DNA of 62,273 nt from Saccharospirillum impatiens DSM 12546 (GCF_000423605.1 NZ_KE384062.1:1-62273), one strand, 5' to 3'. Shown: positions 31,456 to 40,757, counted from the stretch's first letter. Translations and numbers: made by a program. Notes: generated by a model from the letters alone, not told the origin.

Positions 31456-32472
31456 TTGGCAAACATTAAAGATGTTGCGAAAGCAGCGGGCGTGTCGGTT
31501 TCGACGGTTTCACGGGTCATCAACGACTCGGCGTCGGTGGTGCCCGATAAGCGTCAGGCCGTGCTGACTGCCATGGAGGCTCTGCAATATCGCCCCAACT
31601 CGCTCGCCCGTGCTCTGGTCAACAGCCGCTCTGATTGTGTTGGGTTGCTGGTGGGTGAAATTGATTCGCCATTTTTTGGCGCGCTGATGGCCGGTGTGCA
31701 TCACGTGGTACACGACAGTGGCAAACACGTCATTGTGACCGCGGGTTATCACCACATTGAAAAGGAACGGGACTCTATCCGGTTTCTGCTCGATCGTCGT
31801 TGTGATGCCCTGGTCATTCACTCCAAAGCCCTGCCCGATGATGAACTGGTGCGACTGCTCGAACTCGATATTCCCATCATCATCGTTAACCGTCTGATCA
31901 AGGGGTGGGAGCATCGCTGTGTTTACCTCGACAATGAATACGGTGCCTACCTGGCCACCCGCCATTTGTTGTCCAAAGGTCACCGGGATATTGCCTACAT
32001 CGGCACCAATATCGCGATCGAAGACGGTGCCGACCGGGTGCATGGTTATCGCCGTGCGCTGGAAGAGTTCTCGATCCCGTTCAATGAGCGCAAGGTGGTT
32101 CGTACCTTTCCCGACGAAGAGGGAGGTCACAATGCCATGGCGGAGGTCGTCAGTCGCGATCTGGGTGTCACCGCCGTTTTTACGTATAATGATGCAATGG
32201 CGGCCGGGGCGATTACCATGCTGCAGGATTCGGGACACCGGGTGCCGGAAGAGATCTCAGTGGTCGGTTTCGACGATGTGATTCTCGCCCGGTTACTGAA
32301 CCCCAGACTGACTACCATTCGCTATCCGGTTTATGAAATGGGTGCTCTGGCTGCGCGCATCGTCCTGCATCAGCTCGACAGTAAATTCGCCCGTGCCGAC
32401 CAGCCATTGCGATTTACCCCACGATTGATTGAACGCCAGTCAGTCAGAGACGTAGCCCCGGTCGCCGTCTGA
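31456..32472 (+). CDS. LacI/GalR-family transcriptional repressor of the gal operon
   Basis: A 338-residue regulator with the classical N-terminal helix-turn-helix (ANIKDVAKAAGVSVSTVSRVIN), a hinge segment (YRPNSLARAL) and a periplasmic-binding-protein-like sugar domain (VGLLVGEIDSPFFGALMAGV, VFTYNDAMAAGA, VPEEISVVGFDD). The start is placed at TTG 31456: AGGAG at 31444-31448 has the right spacing and LacI proteins begin directly with the helix-turn-helix. Its divergent position to galT, with a perfect operator between, argues for galactose-responsive repression (GalR/GalS-like, inference). The small gene at 32488 follows 15 bp later. Confidence 0.9.
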   Translation: MANIKDVAKAAGVSVSTVSRVINDSASVVPDKRQAVLTAMEALQYRPNSLARALVNSRSDCVGLLVGEIDSPFFGALMAGVHHVVHDSGKHVIVTAGYHHIEKERDSIRFLLDRRCDALVIHSKALPDDELVRLLELDIPIIIVNRLIKGWEHRCVYLDNEYGAYLATRHLLSKGHRDIAYIGTNIAIEDGADRVHGYRRALEEFSIPFNERKVVRTFPDEEGGHNAMAEVVSRDLGVTAVFTYNDAMAAGAITMLQDSGHRVPEEISVVGFDDVILARLLNPRLTTIRYPVYEMGALAARIVLHQLDSKFARADQPLRFTPRLIERQSVRDVAPVAV

Positions 32473-32487
32473 CTTCGGAGCCCAGTT

Positions 32488-32781
32488 ATGCACCAACGCC
32501 AACAAATGATCGAGTGGTTTGCCGACCAGTTCGATCAGCGCGGTATTCGATTTGACCAGCCTCATCGCATGCACGATTTTGACGCACCCGACAACCGGGC
32601 GTGCGAACGCCTGCTGGTTGAGGCGGATCGTCGCTTTCGAGTGAGGTTCAATCGCCCCATCGCCCCTATTGAACTGACCGAAGCGCTCTACAGCGCCTGC
32701 TTTTATCAACATCGTGCCGACCGAATGCTGCGCGAGCACTCATGGCTGGGGCGATTGCGCGGATGGCTGGGTAAAAGCTGA
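32488..32781 (+). CDS. Small hypothetical protein downstream of the gal repressor
   Basis: A 97-residue soluble protein that I do not recognise. It is rich in Arg, His and Phe, with no signal peptide or transmembrane segment (QQMIEWFADQFDQRGIRFDQ at the start, WLGRLRGWLG at the end). GGAG stands 8 bases before the ATG, 15 bp after the repressor gene, and a Rho-independent terminator follows at 32914-32934, so it is probably the second gene of that operon. Confidence 0.65.
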   Translation: MHQRQQMIEWFADQFDQRGIRFDQPHRMHDFDAPDNRACERLLVEADRRFRVRFNRPIAPIELTEALYSACFYQHRADRMLREHSWLGRLRGWLGKS

Positions 32782-32913
32782 CGCCGCTGAATGACTCCTT
32801 CACTGACTGGGCGCAGTTAATATCTCTGCAAAATCTCGGTATGAGTCGATTAACCTCTGGTTTTGATGCTTTAATTCCAGCTATTTTCCTGTTTTTGGTG
32901 TTTATTTCAGTGC

Positions 32914-32934
32914 CACCCACCCGGGTGTTTTTTT
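32914..32934 (+). terminator. Rho-independent terminator after the gal repressor operon
   Basis: Short stem CACCC (32914-32918) with GGGTG (32923-32927), loop ACCC, then seven T. Ald starts about 80 bp later. Confidence 0.7.
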
Positions 32935-33012
32935 CTATACTGAGTTGGTTCCCAGCGTTCTCAAACGAGCAACGACGAAACGGTTTCAGCCATTGAAGTA
33001 CAGGAGAAGATC

Positions 33013-34134
33013 ATGCGAGTAGGCGTCCCCAAAGAGATTAAAAACCACGAATACCGCGTCGGCCTGACCCCGACCGCAGTGCGTGAACTGGTACACAATG
33101 GCCATGAAGTTGCGGTTGAGACCCAGGCGGGTGCCTCGATCGGGTTCAGTAATGAGGAATACGAAACCGCGGGCGCGCAGATACTGGACTCTGCTGCTGG
33201 CGTATTTGACTGGGCTGACATGATCGTTAAGGTCAAGGAGCCACAGGCCGTTGAACGCAAGATGCTCAAGCCGCATCACACGCTGTTTACCTACTTGCAC
33301 CTGGCACCGGATGTTCCGCAAACCAACGATCTGATCGCCTCGGGCGCCACCTGCATTGCTTATGAGACAGTCACCGACCGGGCTGGCCGGTTGCCGCTGC
33401 TGGCACCCATGTCAGAAGTGGCGGGCCGGATGTCGATTCAGGCCGGTGCCCACTGCCTCGAGAAAGCCCAGGGTGGGCGTGGTCTGCTGCTTGGCGGCGT
33501 GCCCGGTGTTGCACCGGCGCTGGTTACCGTGATCGGCGGTGGCGTGGTTGGCCAGAATGCCATTGCCATGGCGGTAGGCCTGGGCGCCGACGTCACTGTG
33601 CTCGACAAAAGCATCGACACCCTGCGTGATCTGGATCGCCAGTATGGCAACAAGATTCGCACGGTATACTCTACCCGCGAAAGCGTTGAACAGCATGTTC
33701 TGGAGGCCGATCTGGTGGTTGGCGCCGTACTGATTCCCGGCGCAGCGGCCCCGAAACTCGTGAACGCTGATATGATCAAACGCATGAAACCGGGTGCCGT
33801 TGTGGTTGATGTCGCGATCGACCAGGGTGGGTGTTTCGAAACCTCCAAAGCCACGACGCACGCGGAACCGACTTATGTCGTTGACGAAGTCGTGCATTAC
33901 TGCGTCGCCAACATGCCGGGCGCCGTTGCCCGAACCTCGACCATGGCCCTGAACCACGCAACCCTGCCTTTCACCCTGGCGCTAGCGAATAAAGGCGCCA
34001 AACAAGCGATGCAAGATGACGCTCATCTGTTGAACGGGTTGAATGTCTGTCGTGGCAAGGTGACCTATAAGAGCGTGGCCGACGACCAGGGGCTTGAGTA
34101 TCTGGCCCCGAAAGATGCCCTGGCGCTGTTGTAA
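33013..34134 (+). CDS. ald: Alanine dehydrogenase
   Basis: This cytosolic enzyme reversibly deaminates L-alanine to pyruvate with NAD. The 373-residue protein shows the N-terminal family start [20 protein letters not shown], the catalytic Lys in [12 protein letters not shown], His in [10 protein letters not shown], the nucleotide-binding [19 protein letters not shown] and the aspartate region [22 protein letters not shown] precedes the ATG. It is followed by murI on the same strand, with a nested hairpin between. Pyruvate from here can feed PpsA. Confidence 0.96.
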   Translation: MRVGVPKEIKNHEYRVGLTPTAVRELVHNGHEVAVETQAGASIGFSNEEYETAGAQILDSAAGVFDWADMIVKVKEPQAVERKMLKPHHTLFTYLHLAPDVPQTNDLIASGATCIAYETVTDRAGRLPLLAPMSEVAGRMSIQAGAHCLEKAQGGRGLLLGGVPGVAPALVTVIGGGVVGQNAIAMAVGLGADVTVLDKSIDTLRDLDRQYGNKIRTVYSTRESVEQHVLEADLVVGAVLIPGAAAPKLVNADMIKRMKPGAVVVDVAIDQGGCFETSKATTHAEPTYVVDEVVHYCVANMPGAVARTSTMALNHATLPFTLALANKGAKQAMQDDAHLLNGLNVCRGKVTYKSVADDQGLEYLAPKDALALL

Positions 34135-34152
34135 CCACCGGTAGCGGCAATT

Positions 34153-34202
34153 CCGTTTACAAGCGACGGGGCAGGCCTTAGGCTTGCCCTGATCGTAAAC
34201 GG
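34153..34202 (+). promoter_or_regulatory. Nested hairpin between ald and murI that covers the murI ribosome site
   Basis: Outer arm CCGTTTAC (34153-34160) pairs with GTAAACGG (34195-34202), and an inner stem GGGCAGGCC (34169-34177) pairs with GGCTTGCCC (34181-34189) with one mismatch. The 3' outer arm ends in the first bases of GGAGG, the Shine-Dalgarno of murI, so folding could hide it. The structure could also stabilise or attenuate the ald transcript. Confidence 0.6.
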
Positions 34203-34216
34203 AGGCGAATGGTACA

Positions 34217-35032
34217 GTGATAGGGGTTTTTGATTCCGGCATTGGTGGTCTGACAGTCCTGCAATGGATTCGTCAGCGTCTGCCACAGGCCGATTTGCTG
34301 TACCTTGCCGATCAGGCGTTTGCCCCTTATGGGGCCAAATCCAGTGCGCTCTTGCAACAGCGATGCGATTGCATTGCAGACTGGCTGATTGCGCAGGGTT
34401 GTACGGCTCTGGTTGTGGCGTGCAATACCGCAACAGCGCATTGCGTCGACGCGCTGCGTGACCGGTTAGCGATCGATATCATTGGCGTTGAACCAGGCAT
34501 TAAGCCGGCTGCCCTGGGTACTCGAAGCGGCGCCATCGGCATACTCGCCACTGAAAACACCCTGGCTTCCAGCCGCTACCAACAACTGGCCTCACGGTTT
34601 AACCCCAATACCCGAGTGGTTAATCAACCCTGCTCGGGTCTGGCTGATGCCATTGAGCAGGGCCCCGACAGTCCCCAAATCGATACCATTCTGGCGCGCT
34701 GCACGACTGCCATGACAGCCGCGGGCGTTGACCGGGTTGTGCTGGGCTGTACTCATTACCCTCTGGTGAAAGACCGGTTACAGGGTTTGCTGGGTACCCG
34801 GGTTCAACTAATCGACACCGGCGAAGCCATTGCCGGTGAAGTGGCTCGACGGGCCGGTGCTGCCGCATTGGGGCAGGGTACTACCCGGTTGCTGACCACC
34901 GGGTCGCTGGCCCGACTGAAGCAACTGATCAGTGCTTATCCGCAGCTTTGCACTCATTTTCAGGCAAGTCAGTGTGAGGCTGCTCCGCCGTTAACGAGTA
35001 AGGCTCAGACCTCGGGTTCCTCCAGTGCATAA
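34217..35032 (+). CDS. murI: Glutamate racemase
   Basis: MurI makes D-glutamate for peptidoglycan. The 271-residue protein has the family start IGVFDSGIGGLTVL, the first catalytic Cys in LVVACNTATA and the second in VVLGCTHYPLV. It starts at GTG 34217, preceded by GGAGG. The 3' end overlaps that of the DUF2164 gene on the other strand by 28 bp; the last twenty or so residues (after FQASQCEAAPP) look like an unconserved tail. Confidence 0.95.
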   Translation: MIGVFDSGIGGLTVLQWIRQRLPQADLLYLADQAFAPYGAKSSALLQQRCDCIADWLIAQGCTALVVACNTATAHCVDALRDRLAIDIIGVEPGIKPAALGTRSGAIGILATENTLASSRYQQLASRFNPNTRVVNQPCSGLADAIEQGPDSPQIDTILARCTTAMTAAGVDRVVLGCTHYPLVKDRLQGLLGTRVQLIDTGEAIAGEVARRAGAAALGQGTTRLLTTGSLARLKQLISAYPQLCTHFQASQCEAAPPLTSKAQTSGSSSA

Positions 35033-35250
35033 AGGTCATCCTCCATTCGGGCGTGGTGTTCCTGCACCATCGCCAGCGCCTGGGCAATGGCCCGGTTGTG
35101 CGCGGCCGGTTTCAGCGCCTCAATGAAATAATCGATAACGGCTTCGCATTCAAACTGGCCCAGTTCGATGTCCAACTCAGTTTCAAACCAGCGTTTGGTC
35201 GAGTAATTCAACGCTTCCCTTGCTTCTTTTGTTAACAGCGGTTGTGCCAT
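35005..35250 (-). CDS. DUF2164 family protein
   Basis: An 81-residue acidic protein matching the DUF2164 pattern: LLTKEAREALNYSTKRWFET, then LDIELGQFECEAVIDYFIEA and a helical tail (YNQAV-like region HNRAIAQALAMVQ). The function is unknown. The start at 35250 is chosen because GGAG stands about 9 bases upstream; the frame stays open 21 codons further. It is convergent with murI and the two coding ends overlap by 28 bp. Confidence 0.8.
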   Translation of the reverse strand: MAQPLLTKEAREALNYSTKRWFETELDIELGQFECEAVIDYFIEALKPAAHNRAIAQALAMVQEHHARMEDDLYALEEPEV

Positions 35251-35452
35251 TGCGTGTTTCTCCGGTAGGCCTTGCTCAGATTCCACCTTCGCAGAACGGT
35301 GTTTAGGGATCAAATAATCGTTGTCTTGCGATATACTACAACTTAAACGATTAAGTTACGTTTGAATCCGCGAGACCTAGACTGTCCGTTCAACGAGCGA
35401 CCTTGCTGAACGGCCTCCCGGGACGCCAACATAAAAACAAGAGAGCGCAATC

Positions 35453-36721
35453 ATGAAAAACACAGTGATTCCCATCGCTGGGGTCGTCTCACTATGGGCC
35501 GCCCTGTTCGCAACCCCGGTGACAGCGGTGGAGTTAACCATCGCATGCGGAGCGGTAGGCCTGGAACGACAGGTTTGCATCGACGGTGCCAACCGGTGGG
35601 CACAGCAAACCGGGCACAGCGTCGATGTTATCGCGACCCCGCAATCGTCGACGGAACGTCTGGCGATGTACCAGTTGTTGCTGCGTGAACGCCACAACAC
35701 CGTCGATGTGTTTCAGATCGACGTAATCTGGCCCGGCTTGCTGGGCGAGTATCTGCTCGATCTGTCGCCTTACGTCCCCGACAGCAGTGCCTTCTTCCCC
35801 AATCTGATGGCCAACAACACCGTCGATGACCGCTTGATAGCCATGCCCTGGTATGTGGACACCGGTTTGTTGTATTACCGCGAAGATCTGCTTGAACAAT
35901 ACGGTCATCCGGTGCCTCAAACCTGGAACGAACTGGAAGCCATTGCCACCGATGTGCAACGTGGCGAACGATCACAAAACGGCAACTTTTGGGGGTATGT
36001 CTGGCAGGGCAACGATTACGAAGGGCTGACCTGCAACGTCATGGAATGGCTGGTCAGTAACAATGGCGGTACGGTCGTTGACGCCAGCGGTGTGGTCACG
36101 CTCGATAATGACCGTGCGTCTGACATCATCGGCCAGGCTGCCAGCTGGATCGATACGATATCGCCACCCGCCGTGCTGGACTATCAGGAAGAGGATGCCA
36201 GAGCCCACTTTGAAGCGGGCAATGCTCTGTTTATGCGAAATTGGCCCTATGCCTGGCGGTTGGCCAATGAACCGGAATCAAAGGTGGCCGGTAAGGTCGG
36301 GGTCACGGTTCTGCCCCGGGGCGAAACCGGTGCGCCCAGTGGCGCACTGGGGGGCTGGCAATTGGCTGTAACACAGGCCACCCGATACCCGAACCTGTCG
36401 GTCGACCTGGTCCGGTTTCTAACCAGTGAGGGCGAGCAGCGCCGCCGGGCCGAATTTGGTTACCTGCCCACGCGGACGGCTTTGTATCAGGAAGCGGAGC
36501 TGACACGAGACAATGCCGTCTTTGCCCCTGTTGGCCAGGCACTTGAGAACGTCGCCGTCAGGCCATCGTCGGCAACAGGGCGCACCTATAAATATGTCTC
36601 ACGGTATCTGTCCGGTGAGGTTCATGAGGTCTTGCGTGGCAACAAGGCGGCCCCGGAAGCCCTGGCGTCGATTACCGATCGCATCGTCGAGCGGGGGCTT
36701 GGCGAGTTGCAACGCCCCTGA
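35453..36721 (+). CDS. ABC-type sugar solute-binding protein (family 1), orphan
   Basis: A 422-residue periplasmic binding protein: signal peptide (MKNTVIPIAGVVSLWAALFATPVTA) and the cluster-1 fold with DVFQIDVIWPG, AMPWYVDTGLLYYREDLL, ETWNEL-like PQTWNELEAIA and FMRNWPYAW. These segments resemble trehalose/maltose-type (ThuE/MalE-like) receptors. No permease or import ATPase is nearby; the next gene encodes an exporter-type ABC protein, which does not normally use a receptor. The import partners must lie elsewhere, or the protein has a signalling role (inference). Confidence 0.9.
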   Translation: MKNTVIPIAGVVSLWAALFATPVTAVELTIACGAVGLERQVCIDGANRWAQQTGHSVDVIATPQSSTERLAMYQLLLRERHNTVDVFQIDVIWPGLLGEYLLDLSPYVPDSSAFFPNLMANNTVDDRLIAMPWYVDTGLLYYREDLLEQYGHPVPQTWNELEAIATDVQRGERSQNGNFWGYVWQGNDYEGLTCNVMEWLVSNNGGTVVDASGVVTLDNDRASDIIGQAASWIDTISPPAVLDYQEEDARAHFEAGNALFMRNWPYAWRLANEPESKVAGKVGVTVLPRGETGAPSGALGGWQLAVTQATRYPNLSVDLVRFLTSEGEQRRRAEFGYLPTRTALYQEAELTRDNAVFAPVGQALENVAVRPSSATGRTYKYVSRYLSGEVHEVLRGNKAAPEALASITDRIVERGLGELQRP

Positions 36722-36815
36722 GCGGGTTTGCTCCGGGGCTGAAAGTCACAATCTGCCCGGTCACCCTTGTATTCCCGGGCGTTAGACCTGACTTGACGGG
36801 AATCGATCAGGAGAA

Positions 36816-38699
36816 ATGCCCGTGAGTTCATCGAGTGACCTTCAGACTGCAGACGAGGCTGAAACAACAGACGCGTCTGCTTCCCCATCGCCATCCCCGG
36901 CTACAGGCCCTGTCGCGGCTGCCATTCCTTTTGGGTTTCTGGCCCAGTTGTGGCCCTATTTAAAACGTTACCGCCACCTGATGCTGGGCGCAGCGGCTGC
37001 GTTGGTGCTGACGTCGGGTTTGACACTGGCGTTGGGGCAGGGCGTACGGCTGGTGATCGACCAGGGCATACTCGCTGAATCGCTGGGTGCGCTGAACCGC
37101 ACACTGGGGTTTGTTATGGTGCTTGTCGTGGCAATGGCCGTCGGCACTTTTGTGCGCTTTTATCTGGTGACCTGGCTGGGTGAGCGAGTCTCTGCAGATT
37201 TGCGCGCCGATGTCTTTGCGCACCTGGTGCAGATGCACCCGAGTTATTTTGAAGAAAACGCCAGTGGCGACATTATGTCGAGGCTGACAACAGACACCAC
37301 CCTGTTGCAATCGATCATCGGCTCCAGCTTATCGTTTGCGCTGCGCAACGCCCTGACCGTAACCGGTGGCCTGATCATGTTGCTGATCACCAACCTGAAA
37401 CTCTCACTGGTGGTGTTGCTGGGTGTCCCCGCTGTGCTGATTCCCGTGCTGTACATGGGCAAGCAGGTGCGTCAGCTCAGCCGGCGCAGCCAGGACACGG
37501 TAGCCGATGTTGGCAGCTATGCTGGCGAGATCATCCGCCAAATCAAAACGGTGCAGAGCTATGCACGCGAACCGTTCGAAAAAGCCGCCTTTCAACTTGA
37601 AGTTGACGCCGCACTGGAGGTTGCCCGCCAGCGTATTCGTCAACGCAGCATACTGATGGCGGTGGTTATTCTGCTGGCCTTTACCGCGATCGCCGCCATG
37701 GTTTGGGTGGGCGGTTACGACGTCATGACCGGCACCATGAGCGGTGGCGAACTGGCGGCGTTTGTGTTTTACGCGGTCATGGTGGCTTTTGGTGTTGCCG
37801 GTGTCTCCGAAGTGTACGGTGAAGTTCAGCGGGCTGCCGGGGCGACCGAACGTCTGATGGAGTTATTGGCCGAACCATCGATCATCGTCTCGCCGACCGA
37901 GTCCAGATCGATGGACGAGGCGGCAGAGCATCATCTGACGTTGAACAACGTAAGCTTCAGTTACCCCAGCAGACCGGAAACCAACGCGTTGAGCGACGTA
38001 AACCTCGCCATCAAGCGCGGTGAAACGGTGGCGTTGGTAGGCCCGAGTGGTGCAGGCAAATCCACCCTGTTTGAGCTCCTGTTGCGCTTTTACGACCCAC
38101 AGCAGGGGTCAGTCAGTGTGATGGGGCAGGACGTTCGGGATATCCCCCTTCCTGAGTTGCGGCAGCACATCGGCCTGGTTCCCCAGCAGCCGGTTTTGTT
38201 TAGCAACGATGTCTGGCATAACATTCGCTACGGTCGGCCAGACGCGTCTGATGCCGATGTATTGGCCGCTGCAGAATCGGCCAATGCGATGTCCTTTATT
38301 AACGCTCTGCCGCAAGGCTTTGCCAGTGATTTGGGTGAGGCCGGTGTGAGGCTCAGCGGAGGTCAGAAGCAGCGGCTGGTAATTGCCCGGGCCATACTGA
38401 AAGACCCTGATCTGCTGCTGCTGGATGAAGCGACCAGTGCGCTGGATGCCGAAAGTGAGTTCCAGGTGCAGCAGGCGCTCGAAAAGCTCATGAAACAACG
38501 AACAACGCTGATTATTGCCCATCGCCTGGCGACGGTTCAGGGGGCTGATCGCATTGTTGTAATGGATCAGGGCCGCATCGTGGCCGAAGGCACTCACCAA
38601 CAGTTGATGACCCAATCACCCTTGTATCGGCGATTGGCGGACCTTCAGTTCGGGCAGTCGGCAGTAATGGGCAAAGCAGCAGGCATCACCACTGAATGA
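36816..38699 (+). CDS. ABC exporter, fused membrane and ATPase domains (MsbA/LmrA type)
   Basis: A 627-residue half-transporter: a polar N-terminal extension of about 45 residues rich in Ser, Ala and Pro, a six-helix type-1 exporter domain (through about 330), and a nucleotide-binding domain with Walker A GPSGAGKSTL, signature RLSGGQKQRLVIARA, Walker B LLLLDEATSALD and the H-loop IIAHRLATV. It should act as a homodimer exporting lipid, peptide or drug; the substrate is unknown. ATG 36816 lies only two bases from AGGAG, so the GTG at 36822 may be the true start. It ends at a strong terminator. Confidence 0.92.
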   Translation: MPVSSSSDLQTADEAETTDASASPSPSPATGPVAAAIPFGFLAQLWPYLKRYRHLMLGAAAALVLTSGLTLALGQGVRLVIDQGILAESLGALNRTLGFVMVLVVAMAVGTFVRFYLVTWLGERVSADLRADVFAHLVQMHPSYFEENASGDIMSRLTTDTTLLQSIIGSSLSFALRNALTVTGGLIMLLITNLKLSLVVLLGVPAVLIPVLYMGKQVRQLSRRSQDTVADVGSYAGEIIRQIKTVQSYAREPFEKAAFQLEVDAALEVARQRIRQRSILMAVVILLAFTAIAAMVWVGGYDVMTGTMSGGELAAFVFYAVMVAFGVAGVSEVYGEVQRAAGATERLMELLAEPSIIVSPTESRSMDEAAEHHLTLNNVSFSYPSRPETNALSDVNLAIKRGETVALVGPSGAGKSTLFELLLRFYDPQQGSVSVMGQDVRDIPLPELRQHIGLVPQQPVLFSNDVWHNIRYGRPDASDADVLAAAESANAMSFINALPQGFASDLGEAGVRLSGGQKQRLVIARAILKDPDLLLLDEATSALDAESEFQVQQALEKLMKQRTTLIIAHRLATVQGADRIVVMDQGRIVAEGTHQQLMTQSPLYRRLADLQFGQSAVMGKAAGITTE

Positions 38700-38729
38700 C
38701 GGTCAAATGTCGGGATTTGGTCAAAAAAC

Positions 38730-38752
38730 AGCGCCTATGGGCGCTTTTTTTT
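38730..38752 (+). terminator. Rho-independent terminator after the ABC exporter gene
   Basis: AGCGCC (38730-38735) pairs with GGCGCT (38740-38745), loop TATG, followed by a run of eight T; six A precede the stem. Confidence 0.93.
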
Positions 38753-38767
38753 GGTGCGCAGATCCTA

Positions 38768-38814
38768 CGATTGAATCGTGCTCGCAAAGTCCTGACTGAT
38801 CACGACTTTGCGAG
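38768..38814. promoter_or_regulatory. Inverted repeats in the leader region of the BCCT gene
   Basis: Within the 387-bp gap before the BCCT gene lie an 11-bp palindrome CGATTGAATCG (38768-38778) and a perfect 11-bp inverted repeat CTCGCAAAGTC (38781-38791) with GACTTTGCGAG (38804-38814), 12 bp apart. They look like an operator pair or an RNA hairpin. The remainder of 38815-39086 shows nothing I can assign. Confidence 0.5.
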
Positions 38815-39086
38815 TCATGTGACTGTTAGTGGGTTGTCAGCAGCGTGTCAGTGCGTTAGTTTAGACCACGAAACGTTAAGTTGGGGGGTCTATACCCTCC
38901 AAAGCGCGACCTGTCAGCGACAAACAACCGTTGTATCGCCGGCCACCAGTGCATGTCGACTGGGGCCGTGCAGTCGATAGTCGCGGCTTTTGCAGTAGAT
39001 GAACGATGTTCCAGGTGCACTTGCCTGAGCGAACTGCTCTCCGTTTGTCTAAACTTATCATCCCAATCTGACAGTAGGGAACCTTT

Positions 39087-40715
39087 ATGACAGAAAATAC
39101 CGACATGATACCGCCCGATGGGCGTGTGGAGGCAATCGATACTGACTACCAGATCGGTCAGGACAACATAACCATGAACATTGGGCCTTTTGGTCTGGAC
39201 ATTCATAACCGTGTGTTCCTGATATCTGGTCTGTCCGTTATCGCCTTCGTCTTATTGACGTTGATGTTTCAGGACAGCGTTGGTCCGATGTTTGGCAACT
39301 TACGCGACTGGTTAACTGGAAATCTTGACTGGTTTTTCATCATTTCAGGTAACATTTTTGTGCTCGTTTGTCTGTTCCTGATCGTGTCTCCGATGGGTAA
39401 GGTCCGGATTGGTGGCACCGATGCTACCCCCGACTACTCCTACGCCGGTTGGTTTTCGATGCTGTTCGCAGCTGGCATGGGCATCGGCTTGATGTTCTAT
39501 GGCGTGTCCGAGCCGATGTCCCATTTCGCCTCGTCGCTTGGCGGTGTAGCGAGTGAAGGCGGCGTACGCACCGACTGGGCTCCGCTGGGCGGTGCCATGG
39601 GCGATGCGGCAGCCGCTGAGCGGCTGGGCATGGCAGCAACGATCTACCATTGGGGCCTGCACCCCTGGGCAATTTATGCCGTGCTGGCGCTTGCCCTGGC
39701 GCTGTTTTCGTTCAACAAAGGGTTGCCACTGACCGTGCGCTCCATTTTTTACCCATTGCTGGGTGAGCGTGTTTGGGGCTGGCCGGGCCACCTTATTGAT
39801 ATTCTGGCGGTGTTCTCGACCTTGTTTGGTCTGGCAACCTCGCTGGGTATTGGTGCATCTCAAGCCAGTGCAGGTTTGAACTATCTGTTTGGTGTGCCGT
39901 TAGGTGCTACCACAGAAGTGTTGCTGGTCATCGGTATTACGGCCATTGCCCTGGTATCGGTGGTTGCGGGACTGGATGCCGGCGTCAAGCGCTTGTCAGA
40001 GATCAACATGAGTCTGGCTGTGCTGTTGCTGTTGTTCGTGATTCTAGTGGGACCAACAGTGGCGATCCTGACCGGTTTTGTCGGTAATTTGTGGGGCTAC
40101 GTACAAAACATTCCTGCTCTGTCGATGCCCTTTGGGCGTGAAGACGATAACTTCAGGCAGGGCTGGACGGCCTTTTACTGGGCCTGGTGGATCTCCTGGT
40201 CGCCTTTTGTCGGCATGTTCATTGCGCGGGTATCTCGCGGGCGCACCGTACGGGAATTCATGGTTTCGGTTTTGCTGATACCTTCTGCGGCTTGTGTCCT
40301 GTGGATGACGGCTTTCGGCGGTACTGCCATTGATCAATTCGTTAACGATGGTTACGAGGCGGTTTCCAACTCTGCCCTTGAGCTGCAACTGTTCGCCATG
40401 CTGGATGTGATGCCGTTTGCACAGATCACCTCCTTCATCGCTATCGTGCTGGTGATCGTCTTCTTTGTGACCTCATCCGACTCGGGGTCACTGGTGATCG
40501 ACACGATTACGGCCGGTGGCAAGGTGAACGCACCGACGCCTCAGCGGGTGTTTTGGGCAACCTTTGAAGGTCTGGTCGCCATTGCCCTGATTTTGGGCGG
40601 CGGTCTGGTGGCCTTGCAGGCTATGTCTGTCTCGACCGGGGCGCCATTCACCATCGTGTTGCTGTTGTGCTGTGTTTCCCTGTTCAAAGGGTTAGCCAGC
40701 GAACCACGCGGTTAA
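39087..40715 (+). CDS. BCCT-family betaine/choline/carnitine transporter
   Basis: A 542-residue inner-membrane carrier with about twelve helices. Family motifs are FAAGMGIGLMFYGVSEPMSH (glycine-rich helix 3 region), GLHPWAIYAVLALALA and, most diagnostic, the tryptophan-rich GWTAFYWAWWISWSPFVGMF followed by ARVSRGRTVREF. VTSSDSGSLVID marks helix 10-11. It takes up a quaternary amine or similar osmolyte using sodium or protons; the substrate is not certain. The C-terminal tail is short compared with BetT (about 680 residues), so osmosensing through a long tail is unlikely. AGGGAA precedes the ATG. A terminator follows. Confidence 0.94.
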   Translation: MTENTDMIPPDGRVEAIDTDYQIGQDNITMNIGPFGLDIHNRVFLISGLSVIAFVLLTLMFQDSVGPMFGNLRDWLTGNLDWFFIISGNIFVLVCLFLIVSPMGKVRIGGTDATPDYSYAGWFSMLFAAGMGIGLMFYGVSEPMSHFASSLGGVASEGGVRTDWAPLGGAMGDAAAAERLGMAATIYHWGLHPWAIYAVLALALALFSFNKGLPLTVRSIFYPLLGERVWGWPGHLIDILAVFSTLFGLATSLGIGASQASAGLNYLFGVPLGATTEVLLVIGITAIALVSVVAGLDAGVKRLSEINMSLAVLLLLFVILVGPTVAILTGFVGNLWGYVQNIPALSMPFGREDDNFRQGWTAFYWAWWISWSPFVGMFIARVSRGRTVREFMVSVLLIPSAACVLWMTAFGGTAIDQFVNDGYEAVSNSALELQLFAMLDVMPFAQITSFIAIVLVIVFFVTSSDSGSLVIDTITAGGKVNAPTPQRVFWATFEGLVAIALILGGGLVALQAMSVSTGAPFTIVLLLCCVSLFKGLASEPRG

Positions 40716-40732
40716 GCGCCAAACCACAAAAA

Positions 40733-40757
40733 AGCGACCTTCGGGTCGCTTTTTTTT
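40733..40757 (+). terminator. Rho-independent terminator after the BCCT gene
   Basis: AGCGACC (40733-40739), UUCG loop, GGTCGCT (40744-40750), then T to 40757. A-rich on the 5' side, so it may work both ways, serving the convergent gcvR-like gene too. Confidence 0.93.
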
